A stretch of DNA of 58,863 nt from Planctomycetota bacterium. Lineage in GTDB: Bacteria > Planctomycetota > Phycisphaerae > Phycisphaerales > UBA5793. Where the stretch lies: NCBI GenBank assembly GCA_963205185.1, contig CAUJHZ010000020.1, positions 1-58,863 on the forward strand, read 5' to 3'. Below, piece after piece: positions 27,425-35,313 of this stretch (its first letter is position 1; each line of letters starts with the position of its first letter). The translations under genes and the position numbers were made by a program. The notes under the pieces were generated by a model. It saw nothing but the letters and a program-made list of their open reading frames with translations, ran no database searches and had not been told where the DNA came from.

Positions 27425-30157
27425 ATGCGCCACGCTTGCACTCGGGGTCTGGGTCTCGCATTCGTCTCTTCGCTTGCGCTGGCGGCGGATGTGCTCGGGT
27501 TTCAGTCGCCTGCTGCCCAGCGGCTCAACCTCGGTTTGCGCGGCGTGTACTTCGTGCCCAACGAGGGGCAGTGGAGCGATGCCGGCGTGATCTTCGGCTA
27601 CCGCTCGCGCGGCCTGGACATCGCCTTTCGCGAATCATCGTTCACCATGCACCTGGCGCGCGAGATGCCCGAAGCGAGCCCGACGCGTGAGCGAGGCCAC
27701 CGGGCCGCGCATGCCGCAGCTGAACCGAGCCCCGACCGTGAGGGAGTGGTGTTGGACGATCGCTGGAGTGATGCGCTCCATTCGGCGCATGCCGCAGCTG
27801 AACCGAGCCCCGACCGTGAGGGAGTGGTGTTGGACGATCGCTGGAATGATGCGCTCCATTCAGCGCATGCCACAGCTGAACCGAGCCCCGACCGTGAGGG
27901 AGTGGTGTTGGACGAGCGGCGCGGTGATGCGCTCCTCTCGCCGCAGACCGAGCCGATGGTCGATCCTCGCCAGCCGCAGCGCTCGCTCGAGCACCTTACC
28001 CTCGCCGTGACCTTCCCCGGCAGCAACGAGGTCATTCCCGTCGCCGCGCAGCCGCGCAGCGCGAAGTTCAACTACTTCGTCGGCGACGATGAATCGAAGT
28101 GGGCCAGCAACGTGCCCTCGTTCGGCGAGGTGGTCTACGAGAATCTCTACGACGGCATCGACCTGCACATCACCGGCGCGCCCGACTCGTCCGGCGTGCT
28201 CAAGTACGAGTTCCACGTCCAACCCGGCGCCGACTGGTCGCAGATCCGCATCAGCTACGACGGCATCGACTCGCTCTGCATCGACGAAGTCGGCAGCCTT
28301 CACATCGCGACATCAATGGGCACACTGACAGACGCCGCGCCGCTCGTGTGGCAGGAGTGCTTAGCGAGCCGCGACGGTAAGGGAGCGGTGCTTGACGATC
28401 GAAGTCCAAGACCGCTACCTGACGGGCGCGGCTCGTCAGATCACCGAGAACCCATCCCCGCCCGCTTCGAACTCGCCAGCGAATCAACCTACACGATCAC
28501 CCTCGACGGCCCCGTCGATCCGACCCGGGAAGTCGTCATCGATCCGGAGGTGGAGTGGATGTACTACCTCGGCGGCTCGGCGGACGAAGTCGCTCAGGCA
28601 ATTAAGATCGGGCCGAATGGGACTCTGCTGACGGTGGGCGAGACGACATCGGTTGATTTCGAGGGAAGAAACAACTCATACTTTGGTGGCGCGACGGACG
28701 GGTTTCTGGCAAACATGACACAAGCCGGCGAGTTGGCATGGATAACGTACTTCGGTGGCAACAATGAAGAGCGCAATCTGAATCTCGGTCTCGACGACAC
28801 CGGAATACTCTACATTTGCGGCACGACTCTGTCGAACGACCTGCCAGGACGACACAACAACGCTCATGGCCTCGAAGATGGATTCGTCGCCCGCGTCAGT
28901 CGCACAGGCAACCTGCACTGGACAAGCTACGTGGGAGGGAGCAGCGCAGACAGTTGTGCTGACCTCGCAGTCAGTGCCGATGGGCGGCTGTACGTCACGG
29001 GTTCGACCGAGTCAATTGACTTTGAAGGTCGCAACAACTCCACACACGACAATCACTGGCACTACGGCGACGCTTATCTTGCCGTCATGGACCGCCTTGG
29101 TGCGCTGCAGTGGATGACCTACCTCGGCGGAGAAGGGAAGGACGAGGGGACCGCAATCGTAGCGGACCCCTCGGGCGATCTCTTTCTGATTGGACAAACC
29201 ACTTCAGTCAGTTTTGAAGGGCAGATCAATAATAATATTGGTTTCACTGATGCCTTTGCCCTCCGAATCACGAGAGACGGTGAATCGCTCTGGATGAGGT
29301 ATTTCGGGGGCGCGGAGGATGAGTTCGGCTCCGGAGTGGTGCTTGACGACAGGCAGGAATACCTCTACATCGCCGGGCTAACGGCCTCACCGCAATTCGA
29401 AGGACAGATCAACAGTCATCACGGCGGCGACACCTACCAAGACGGGTACCTGCTCAAGGTGAGCGTATCGGGCGAACTGGATTGGATGGTGTTCCTGGGT
29501 GGCTCGGAGGCCGATCTGGCATACAGCGCGACGATAGACAGCGATGGGCAGATCATCGTCGCAGGCAGCACGGCATCGAGCAATTTCGAGGGTCGAATCA
29601 ATGACCATCACGGTGGGTACAACGACGCGTTCGTGTTGGCCCGAAGCCCCTCTGGTGACCTGGGAGAGATGATCTACACCGGCGGGAGTGACTCAGAAAG
29701 GGCCCGCAGCTGCGCCGCGGATGGCTTCGGCCGCGTCTACGTCTCCGGCAGCACCAAGTCGCCGACCTTTGACGCATCACTCAATTCGAATCATGGCGCT
29801 ATGGATGCGTTCGTCCTGCGCGTCGTTACGGTGGCTGGTCTTCGGTTGCGTGTAGTCACGGCGTGTCCGAGTGGCGGGCCATCAAGCGTCACCTGGTTCA
29901 ACGCCACGCCCAGCGCCCCCACAGCGCTGCTCTTCGCCCGCGCGGCCGGCTCGTTCACCATCCCCAACAACCGCCCGTGCCCCGGCACGATGCTCGGCCT
30001 CGGCGCCGAGCAACTCCAGGTCGCCTTCACCGGCCACTCCGACGCCAACGGCTCGCGCACACTCAACGCCACCATCGGCCCCAGCCTCTGCGGCGGCTAC
30101 CTCCAACTCCTCGACCTCACCACCTGCGCCACCAGCAACGTCGCGCGGATTGAGTGA
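27425..30157 (+). CDS. SBBP-repeat secreted beta-propeller protein
   Basis: About 910 residues. Strong GGAGGA site before ATG 27425; the signal peptide (LAFVSSLALAADVLG) is followed by LRGVYFVPNEGQWSDAGVIF. Three 26-residue tandem repeats follow, then a beta-sandwich-like region, then some eight SBBP/propeller repeats of about 50 residues (WMTYLGGEGKDEGTAIVAD ... LIGQTTSVSFEGQ). The C-terminal domain has paired cysteines and ends LLDLTTCATSNVARIE. It is the intact paralogue of the interrupted gene at 17687-20518. SBBP proteins are secreted or surface proteins of unknown function. Confidence 0.85.
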   Translation: MRHACTRGLGLAFVSSLALAADVLGFQSPAAQRLNLGLRGVYFVPNEGQWSDAGVIFGYRSRGLDIAFRESSFTMHLAREMPEASPTRERGHRAAHAAAEPSPDREGVVLDDRWSDALHSAHAAAEPSPDREGVVLDDRWNDALHSAHATAEPSPDREGVVLDERRGDALLSPQTEPMVDPRQPQRSLEHLTLAVTFPGSNEVIPVAAQPRSAKFNYFVGDDESKWASNVPSFGEVVYENLYDGIDLHITGAPDSSGVLKYEFHVQPGADWSQIRISYDGIDSLCIDEVGSLHIATSMGTLTDAAPLVWQECLASRDGKGAVLDDRSPRPLPDGRGSSDHREPIPARFELASESTYTITLDGPVDPTREVVIDPEVEWMYYLGGSADEVAQAIKIGPNGTLLTVGETTSVDFEGRNNSYFGGATDGFLANMTQAGELAWITYFGGNNEERNLNLGLDDTGILYICGTTLSNDLPGRHNNAHGLEDGFVARVSRTGNLHWTSYVGGSSADSCADLAVSADGRLYVTGSTESIDFEGRNNSTHDNHWHYGDAYLAVMDRLGALQWMTYLGGEGKDEGTAIVADPSGDLFLIGQTTSVSFEGQINNNIGFTDAFALRITRDGESLWMRYFGGAEDEFGSGVVLDDRQEYLYIAGLTASPQFEGQINSHHGGDTYQDGYLLKVSVSGELDWMVFLGGSEADLAYSATIDSDGQIIVAGSTASSNFEGRINDHHGGYNDAFVLARSPSGDLGEMIYTGGSDSERARSCAADGFGRVYVSGSTKSPTFDASLNSNHGAMDAFVLRVVTVAGLRLRVVTACPSGGPSSVTWFNATPSAPTALLFARAAGSFTIPNNRPCPGTMLGLGAEQLQVAFTGHSDANGSRTLNATIGPSLCGGYLQLLDLTTCATSNVARIE
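27707..27940 (+). repeat. Three tandem 78-bp repeats in the SBBP gene
   Basis: Three 26-codon units (AHAAAEPSPDREGVVLDDR + WSDALHS), nearly identical at DNA level to the four units in the paralogue. The preceding EASPTRERGHRAAH looks like a further, diverged unit. Confidence 0.9.
28363..28437. repeat. Palindromic repeat inside the coding sequence, copy 2
   Basis: Arms 28363-28389 and 28411-28437 match as an inverted repeat at 21 of 27 positions, core GAGCCGCG and AGCGGT. It is translated in frame. The left arm (GCGACGGTAAGGGAGCGGTG) also matches the core of the tandem 78-bp units (CCGACCGTGAGGGAGTGGTG), suggesting common descent. Confidence 0.75.
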
Positions 30158-30190
30158 GACTGCCACCGGCAGGCGTCATACGCTCACGCC

Positions 30191-30649
30191 ATGATCGCCG
30201 TCGTGCAGCGCGTCAGTCGAGCGTCCGTCTCCGTCGAGGAGACCGGCTATCGCGCCGACATCGGCCGCGGCCTCGTCGTGCTGCTCGGCGTCGAGAAAGG
30301 CGATGAGCAAACCCACGCGGACTGGCTCGCCGGCAAGATCGCCCGCCTGCGCATCTTTCCCGACGACGCCGGGCTCATGAATCGCAGCGTGCGCGACGTC
30401 GGCGGGCAGGCGCTGGTCGTGAGCCAGTTCACGCTGGCCGGCGACTGCCGCAAGGGCAATCGCCCGAGTTTCGATCGCGCTGCCGGCCCCGAACTCGCCG
30501 AGTCGCTCTACGAATTCTTCGTCACTCGGCTGCGCGATGCCCAGGGCGTGGAGACCGCCACCGGCGTGTTCCGCGCCATGATGGCCGTGGAACTCGTGAA
30601 CGACGGCCCCGTGACGCTAATGATGAACACCGCGGACCTGCCGCGCTGA
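30191..30649 (+). CDS. dtd: D-aminoacyl-tRNA deacylase
   Basis: 152 residues, full length for DTD. It hydrolyses D-amino acids (and glycine mischarged on tRNA-Ala) from tRNA. N-terminus [16 protein letters not shown], the catalytic/recognition motif [20 protein letters not shown] and the C-terminal motif [11 protein letters not shown] (GPVTxxxxT) are all present. It begins 33 bases after the SBBP gene on the same strand. Confidence 0.95.
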   Translation: MIAVVQRVSRASVSVEETGYRADIGRGLVVLLGVEKGDEQTHADWLAGKIARLRIFPDDAGLMNRSVRDVGGQALVVSQFTLAGDCRKGNRPSFDRAAGPELAESLYEFFVTRLRDAQGVETATGVFRAMMAVELVNDGPVTLMMNTADLPR

Positions 30650-30711
30650 GTGGCGCGCGGCACGTCAATTCCCCTGACCAACGAAACTCAACCCTCGTGG
30701 AGGCAATGCTG

Positions 30712-32391
30712 ATGAACCTGAAGAACCGCCGACTTGCAACCATCGGCGCCGTCCTCGCCGCCGTCTCGCTCTTCTCCGGCTGCGCGGAGCAATCGACCCG
30801 CAACCCCGATACCGAGATGACCGCCGCTCGCGCGAAGTTCTACGAGGGCTTCTCCGGCTATCACCGCGACATCACCACCACTTCGCCCGAAGCCCAGCAC
30901 TGGTTTGACCAGGGCCTGCAACTGCTCTACGGCTTCAACCACGACGAGGCGATCCGCTCGTTCCGCAAGGCCGCCGAGGTCGATCCCAGGTGCGCCATGG
31001 CGTGGTGGGGCGTGGGCTATGCCTACGGCCTGCACATCAACAACCCCGTCATGACCGACGAGCAGTCGCACCTCGCGTGGATGGCCACGCAGGAAGCCGT
31101 CAAGCGCCGCGCCAACGGCTCGCCGGTCGAGCGCACGCTCATCGATGCGCTGGCGCAGCGCTACACCTGGCCGGCGCCAGCGAATCGGCGGCCGCTCGAC
31201 GAGGCCTACGCCGCGGCGATGGAGCAGGCGTGGCGCAACTTCCCGCGCGATGCCGATGTCGGCGCGCTCTACGCCGAGTCGCTCATGAATCTCCAGCCGT
31301 GGGATCTGTGGACGCACGACGGCCAGCCCAAGGGCCGCACGCCCGAGATCGTCGAAGTGCTCGAGTGGGCCATGCGCATGAATCCCAGGCACCCCGGCGC
31401 CAATCACTTCTACATCCACACCGTCGAAGCGTCGCCGAATCCCGATCGCGCGCTGGTCAGCGCGCAGCGGCTCGTAAACCTCGTGCCCGGCTCGGGCCAT
31501 CTCGTGCACATGCCCTCGCACATCTACGTGCGCACCGGTCGCTACGCCGAGGCGGCCGACGCCAACGAGCGGGCCGCGGCCGCAGATGAGGCCTACTTCG
31601 CCATCGCCCCCCGGCCGCGCTTCTACGTGCTCTACTACGTCCACAACATCCATTTCCTCGCCTTCGCGGCGATGATGGAAGGCCGCTACGAGACGGCGAT
31701 GCAGGCGGCGCGCAAGATCGAGCAGAATGTACCCGAAGACTTCGTGCGCGAGTACGTCACGCTGGCCGACGGCCTGATGCCCACGCCGCTGCACGTGATG
31801 ATCCGCTTTGGCAAGTGGGAAGACATCCTGAGCGAGCCCGAGCCGCCGGCGTATCGCCTCATGAGCCGAGCCATCCGCCACTACGCGCGCTGCGTGGCCT
31901 ACTCGGCGACGGATCGCACGCCCGAGGCCGAGGCGGAACTCGCGGCGTTCGACGCCGTGGCGGCGCAGATCACCGACGACTGGTACGTGGGCAACAACCC
32001 GTCCAATGTCATCCTGCCCCTGGCCCGGCAGATGATGCTCGGCGAGATGCGCTTTCGGCAAGGGCAGCGCGAAGAGGCGTTTGCAGCGCTGCGCCAAGGC
32101 GTGGCGATGGAGGATGCGCTGGTGTACGACGAGCCGCCGGGCTGGATGCAGCCGGTGCGGCACGCGCTAGGCGCGCTGCTCATGGCCGACGGCCGCTACG
32201 CCGAGGCGGAAGAGGTCTACCGCGCCGATCTGCAGCACCACCGGCGCAACGGCTGGTCATTGCTGGGTCTGGAAAAAGCCCTCGCCGCGCAAGGCCGCAG
32301 CGAAGAAGCCGCCCACGCGGCCGCCCAGCGCGAAACAGCGTGGGCCAGAGCGGATGTGGAGCCGACTTCGTCTTGTTATTGTCAGCCGTGA
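30712..32391 (+). CDS. TPR-containing lipoprotein
   Basis: About 559 residues. ATG 30712 lies 8 bases after GGAGG and gives a lipoprotein signal (IGAVLAAVSLFSGC). The body is tetratricopeptide-type (HWFDQGLQLLYGFNHDEAIRSF ... AMAWWGVGYAYGLH) with repeated HxxHMPSHIYVRTGRY-like segments. This is a recurrent bacterial TPR family whose function I do not know. ATG 30706 and GTG 30697 are alternative starts but sit too close to the ribosome binding site. Confidence 0.78.
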   Translation: MNLKNRRLATIGAVLAAVSLFSGCAEQSTRNPDTEMTAARAKFYEGFSGYHRDITTTSPEAQHWFDQGLQLLYGFNHDEAIRSFRKAAEVDPRCAMAWWGVGYAYGLHINNPVMTDEQSHLAWMATQEAVKRRANGSPVERTLIDALAQRYTWPAPANRRPLDEAYAAAMEQAWRNFPRDADVGALYAESLMNLQPWDLWTHDGQPKGRTPEIVEVLEWAMRMNPRHPGANHFYIHTVEASPNPDRALVSAQRLVNLVPGSGHLVHMPSHIYVRTGRYAEAADANERAAAADEAYFAIAPRPRFYVLYYVHNIHFLAFAAMMEGRYETAMQAARKIEQNVPEDFVREYVTLADGLMPTPLHVMIRFGKWEDILSEPEPPAYRLMSRAIRHYARCVAYSATDRTPEAEAELAAFDAVAAQITDDWYVGNNPSNVILPLARQMMLGEMRFRQGQREEAFAALRQGVAMEDALVYDEPPGWMQPVRHALGALLMADGRYAEAEEVYRADLQHHRRNGWSLLGLEKALAAQGRSEEAAHAAAQRETAWARADVEPTSSCYCQP

Positions 32392-32774
32392 GGGGCTGCG
32401 CTAATTCGGTGAGCCGAGTGAACCAGCCCGACGCGCAAGCAAGGTTCCGGCCGACCTTCCGAGCCGGCCGGGAGCGGCATCCAATGGCCTTTGAGCGCGC
32501 GGGATGAGTTCTGCGTACGTCTGCATTTCGGAAAGGGCGAACAGGCATGTTCCAACGGTGGGACGCACTCCCCTTCTCCCCGTAGCCCGAGGCGGGCATG
32601 CAAATAGGGGGCGGATGCTCTCTTCACCGGGAGCCGCGACGCTTCCTATCGTACGGAAATGTGTCGCCGGGGACGCATCTCTGGATCGCGATCGTTCCCA
32701 CTCGATGTCGTGTCACTGCTCGCCGCGCCGGTTCACGGACATGTCGCTGCACTTCCATCTCAAGGAGGCTAACC
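32392..32774. other. Intergenic region, no gene recognised
   Basis: About 380 bases between the TPR lipoprotein gene and the next gene. The downstream frame is open back to 32598, but those codons do not look like protein and a strong ribosome binding site favours a start at 32775. A promoter must lie here, though none was clearly recognised. Confidence 0.4.
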
Positions 32775-33941
32775 GTGTTCAAGACTTGCTTGGTGACATT
32801 GTGTGTGTTCGTGAGCTTCTCAGCCAACGCGGTCGTGGCACAAACCGATGATGTCACGAACAAGCCTGAGGATCACAAACCCACGTGGCGCGGTCTGAAC
32901 CCGTTGTTACTGGGCGAGGTGGCTGCGGTTCTGCAATCACCTGACACGACGTTTCTGGAACCAGAGCATGAGTTCGACCTTCCTGCGGAACTGGGTTTTG
33001 TGCTCGCGATGGCAAGCTCGAACGATGCTCGCCATGTATTCATCGCATCAGCCAAACGCGACACCTTTCGCGTAGACGTGATCGACCTGGAAGACGGAAC
33101 AATTTCTTCGAGTGTCCTGAAGGCGAATGGATCACCGTATCAGCCTTCGATCATCCCGATCGTCGGCACCGATTCGATTCTCTGGCGCGCCGATCACCGA
33201 AGCGCCCCCACCAGGTTCGATTCGATCTTTGATAAGCCGGAAGCATCGGCGCCGTCGATACGAATGGAGGCACCTGATGCCCCGCTTGTTTCATTTCTTC
33301 CGGTTCCTGGCGCGGACACATTGATCGGAACCTGCAGACCCGGGTACCTTGAGCGTTGGGACCTGACAACAGGTCAGACTCAAGACGCAACGAAGCTCGC
33401 CGAGGATCTGTTGCCGTACCTGCTGGCGGAGCGGGGGGACGATGGCGTCTTTGCATTGATGCGCACCCGGGATCAGGATGAACAGACGTTTGAAGTCATC
33501 TCTGCAAACTGGAGAACGGGCGCGATTAACGCGAGGCGAAATGTCCCGTCAGGCCTGGTGGGTTTCGCGACCGACGGATCTTCCTTCTTTGCGGCAGGTC
33601 TCGAATCTGAACATTGGGGCACCATCGAGGTATTTGACGCCGACACCTTGGAACGAAGATCGTCGACGAAAATCAGTGTTCCCGTTTCATCGATCGGATA
33701 TCAACTGCTTAACCGGGGACGTGTGCTTCTGCTTCACGAATACATGGTCCAACCCATACTCGCGATCGATACCCAGACCGGTGCGGTACGCGCCGTCCTT
33801 GGCCCGCAAGTCGGGGGCATTCATCGGTTTGCCGTCTCGCCGGATGGAAAGATGCTGATCGCGATCACCGGCCCGTGGGTGAACGGCTCGCTGCAACCTC
33901 GGAAGCTCTCGATCTACGATCTGACCGTGCTCGAGAAATGA
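32775..33941 (+). CDS. Secreted WD40-like protein of unknown function
   Basis: About 388 residues from GTG 32775, chosen because AAGGAGG lies seven bases upstream and the frame then opens with a signal peptide (FKTCLVTLCVFVSFSANAVVA). The rest has repeated beta-strand patterns (DARHVFIASAKRDTFRVDVIDLEDG; RFAVSPDGKMLIAITG) like a seven-bladed WD40/YVTN-type propeller. Base composition is visibly less GC-rich than that of its neighbours, hinting at different ancestry. No enzyme motif seen. Confidence 0.65.
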   Translation: MFKTCLVTLCVFVSFSANAVVAQTDDVTNKPEDHKPTWRGLNPLLLGEVAAVLQSPDTTFLEPEHEFDLPAELGFVLAMASSNDARHVFIASAKRDTFRVDVIDLEDGTISSSVLKANGSPYQPSIIPIVGTDSILWRADHRSAPTRFDSIFDKPEASAPSIRMEAPDAPLVSFLPVPGADTLIGTCRPGYLERWDLTTGQTQDATKLAEDLLPYLLAERGDDGVFALMRTRDQDEQTFEVISANWRTGAINARRNVPSGLVGFATDGSSFFAAGLESEHWGTIEVFDADTLERRSSTKISVPVSSIGYQLLNRGRVLLLHEYMVQPILAIDTQTGAVRAVLGPQVGGIHRFAVSPDGKMLIAITGPWVNGSLQPRKLSIYDLTVLEK

Positions 33942-33951
33942 ATCGACGATC

Positions 33952-33973
33952 GCATGGCCAGCGAAGGCCATGC
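33952..33973 (+). terminator. Hairpin downstream of the WD40-like gene
   Basis: Perfect 8-bp stem GCATGGCC / GGCCATGC with loop AGCGAA, starting 10 bases after the stop codon at 33941. No U tract follows, so it is a terminator-like or mRNA-stabilising hairpin. The remaining 33974-34298 shows nothing I can assign. Confidence 0.45.
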
Positions 33974-34298
33974 CATCCGGATGCGCTCACGAGGGAAACT
34001 ATCACAGCAGGCACGTCAGGCCGGCCCGGCTAGGCTCCAGCCAGTGCGTAGGTCAGGTGCAACCTGACACTCGGGCGCTGCGTTGGATCGGAGTCGGGGC
34101 GAGGGGAACTCGCGAGGCCATTGCTCGTCTGCGAGTGCGCCACCGCTCGCCGGGGGGTCGCGGTCCGGGCGGGGGTGGGCAATTGGAAAGTTCCCTCGCG
34201 GCGAGGAACCAGCGCCACCGCCTCTCTTAGAATGCTCGGACTTCCCGGCACCACCGAATCTCAACACGCGCCCGGAATCACCCTGAGCGGAGATCCAC

Positions 34299-34481
34299 AT
34301 GGACAGGGACGAGATGTTCGAAGCGGCTCAACGGGTACTTCTCCACTTTGCGGACAACCAAACCCCCGAATGGAAACGCATCCGCAAAGAACTTCAATGG
34401 ACCATTTTCTGGCCTTTGGCGAAAGCGGTCTTTCTGTTCTGGCTGGCATGCGTGGCGATCCTGATGATGGCCGCCACGTGA
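34299..34481 (+). CDS. Small single-helix membrane protein
   Basis: 60 residues: an acidic/amphipathic N-terminal half (MDRDEMFEAAQRVLLHFADN) and one C-terminal membrane segment (AKAVFLFWLACVAILMMAAT). GGAG lies seven bases before the ATG. No homologous family recognised. The topology would place most of the protein in the cytoplasm with a C-terminal anchor. Confidence 0.5.
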   Translation: MDRDEMFEAAQRVLLHFADNQTPEWKRIRKELQWTIFWPLAKAVFLFWLACVAILMMAAT

Positions 34482-34522
34482 CCTCAGTCGGTAGGATGCC
34501 TCGATGCCCGCCCCGGCCCCGC

Positions 34523-34936
34523 CTACCGCTCCAGCCAGTTGATGATGGTCCCGCCGACCACGTACCAGCCCACCACGAACGCAGCGACCTGCACGACGCC
34601 GGCCATCGTGAGGACCAGGAAGGCGCCTTCGATGACTGACTCGTATCGTCTCTCTAACGGGTGGTGGCGTCGATGGACCACGTAGCACGCCGCGGCGGCG
34701 ATGGGCCCGGCACAAAGCGCGACAAACCACATGTCCTCGCCGAGACTCGTCGCCGGGAAGCCGAACATGTCGTAACGCAGGAGCGATGCGGCGATCATGA
34801 TCGCAGCGCCGGCCAAGACGATGCACGCGACCGTTCCCAGAAACGACCGGGGAAGCGGGTGGTAGAGAACCACCTCCGACCGCTCCACCGTGGCGCCGCA
34901 CTCGGGGCAGACTGCCTGCTCCTGTGATTCGAACAT
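34523..34936 (-). CDS. Zinc-ribbon membrane protein, N-terminus apparently broken
   Basis: 137 residues from ATG 34936: one CPECG knuckle followed by three or four membrane helices (LGTVACIVLAGAAIMIAASLL; MWFVALCAGPIAAAACYVV; LVLTMAGVVQVAAFVVGWYVV). In the same frame directly upstream the DNA still encodes CPRCGYDLHG, the missing first half of the zinc ribbon, but it is preceded immediately by TAA (34969-34967) and has no ATG/GTG/TTG start. The gene therefore seems truncated by a mutation or frameshift. The same ribbon type is intact at 50905-51960. Confidence 0.55.
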   Translation of the reverse strand: MFESQEQAVCPECGATVERSEVVLYHPLPRSFLGTVACIVLAGAAIMIAASLLRYDMFGFPATSLGEDMWFVALCAGPIAAAACYVVHRRHHPLERRYESVIEGAFLVLTMAGVVQVAAFVVGWYVVGGTIINWLER

Positions 34937-35065
34937 GCCGTGCAGGTCGTAGCCGCATCGCGGGCATTAACGGCGGCTGAGGTCTGCTCGATCGCGTGAC
35001 ATAATGCGAGTCCGGTTGATGCGCCAGGCCGCTCCATTCTAGTTCCGGCCCGAGTCTCACCCACG

Positions 35066-35200
35066 TTGTGTCTTCGTGCCTTCGCGTTTTCGTGCGGAAA
35101 AAGTGATCGATGCCTCGATCCCTTGATGCCTCGATGCGTTGATGCCTGCATGCCTCAATTCCTTCGTGCCCCCTTCGTGCTCTTCGTGTCCTTTGTGGTA
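35066..35200. repeat. Degenerate short tandem repeat (STRR-like) tract
   Basis: Three blocks of short iterations: CTTCGTGCCTTCGCGTTTTCGTG, then GATGCCTCGAT-type octamers (about 35106-35158), then CTTCGTGCTCTTCGTGTCCTTTGTGG. No coding potential. It lies in the 347-base gap between the zinc-ribbon gene and the thioredoxin-like gene. The octamer recurs at 43712-43753 and briefly near 17566. Confidence 0.65.
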
Positions 35201-35227
35201 GATGTTTGGCTCGCCTAGCGCAACGAA

Positions 35228-35256
35228 AGCGGCGCCGGGATGATCCCGGCGCCGCT
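35228..35256 (-). terminator. Strong terminator hairpin after the thioredoxin-like gene
   Basis: A near-perfect 14-bp stem (AGCGGCGCCGGGAT and its complement) lies 58 bases beyond the stop of the leftward gene at 35314. It is followed on that strand by TTTCGTT, consistent with intrinsic termination. Confidence 0.7.
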
Positions 35257-35313
35257 CCAGTTGGCTGATACGGAATGTGGCGCGGCTTGCCTTGCGGCCC
35301 GCCGCGGCCGGGG

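Noticed and set aside
35066-35200. Short repeats considered as a CRISPR array
   Set aside because: Units are 8-20 bases, degenerate and without unique spacers of constant length; no cas genes nearby.
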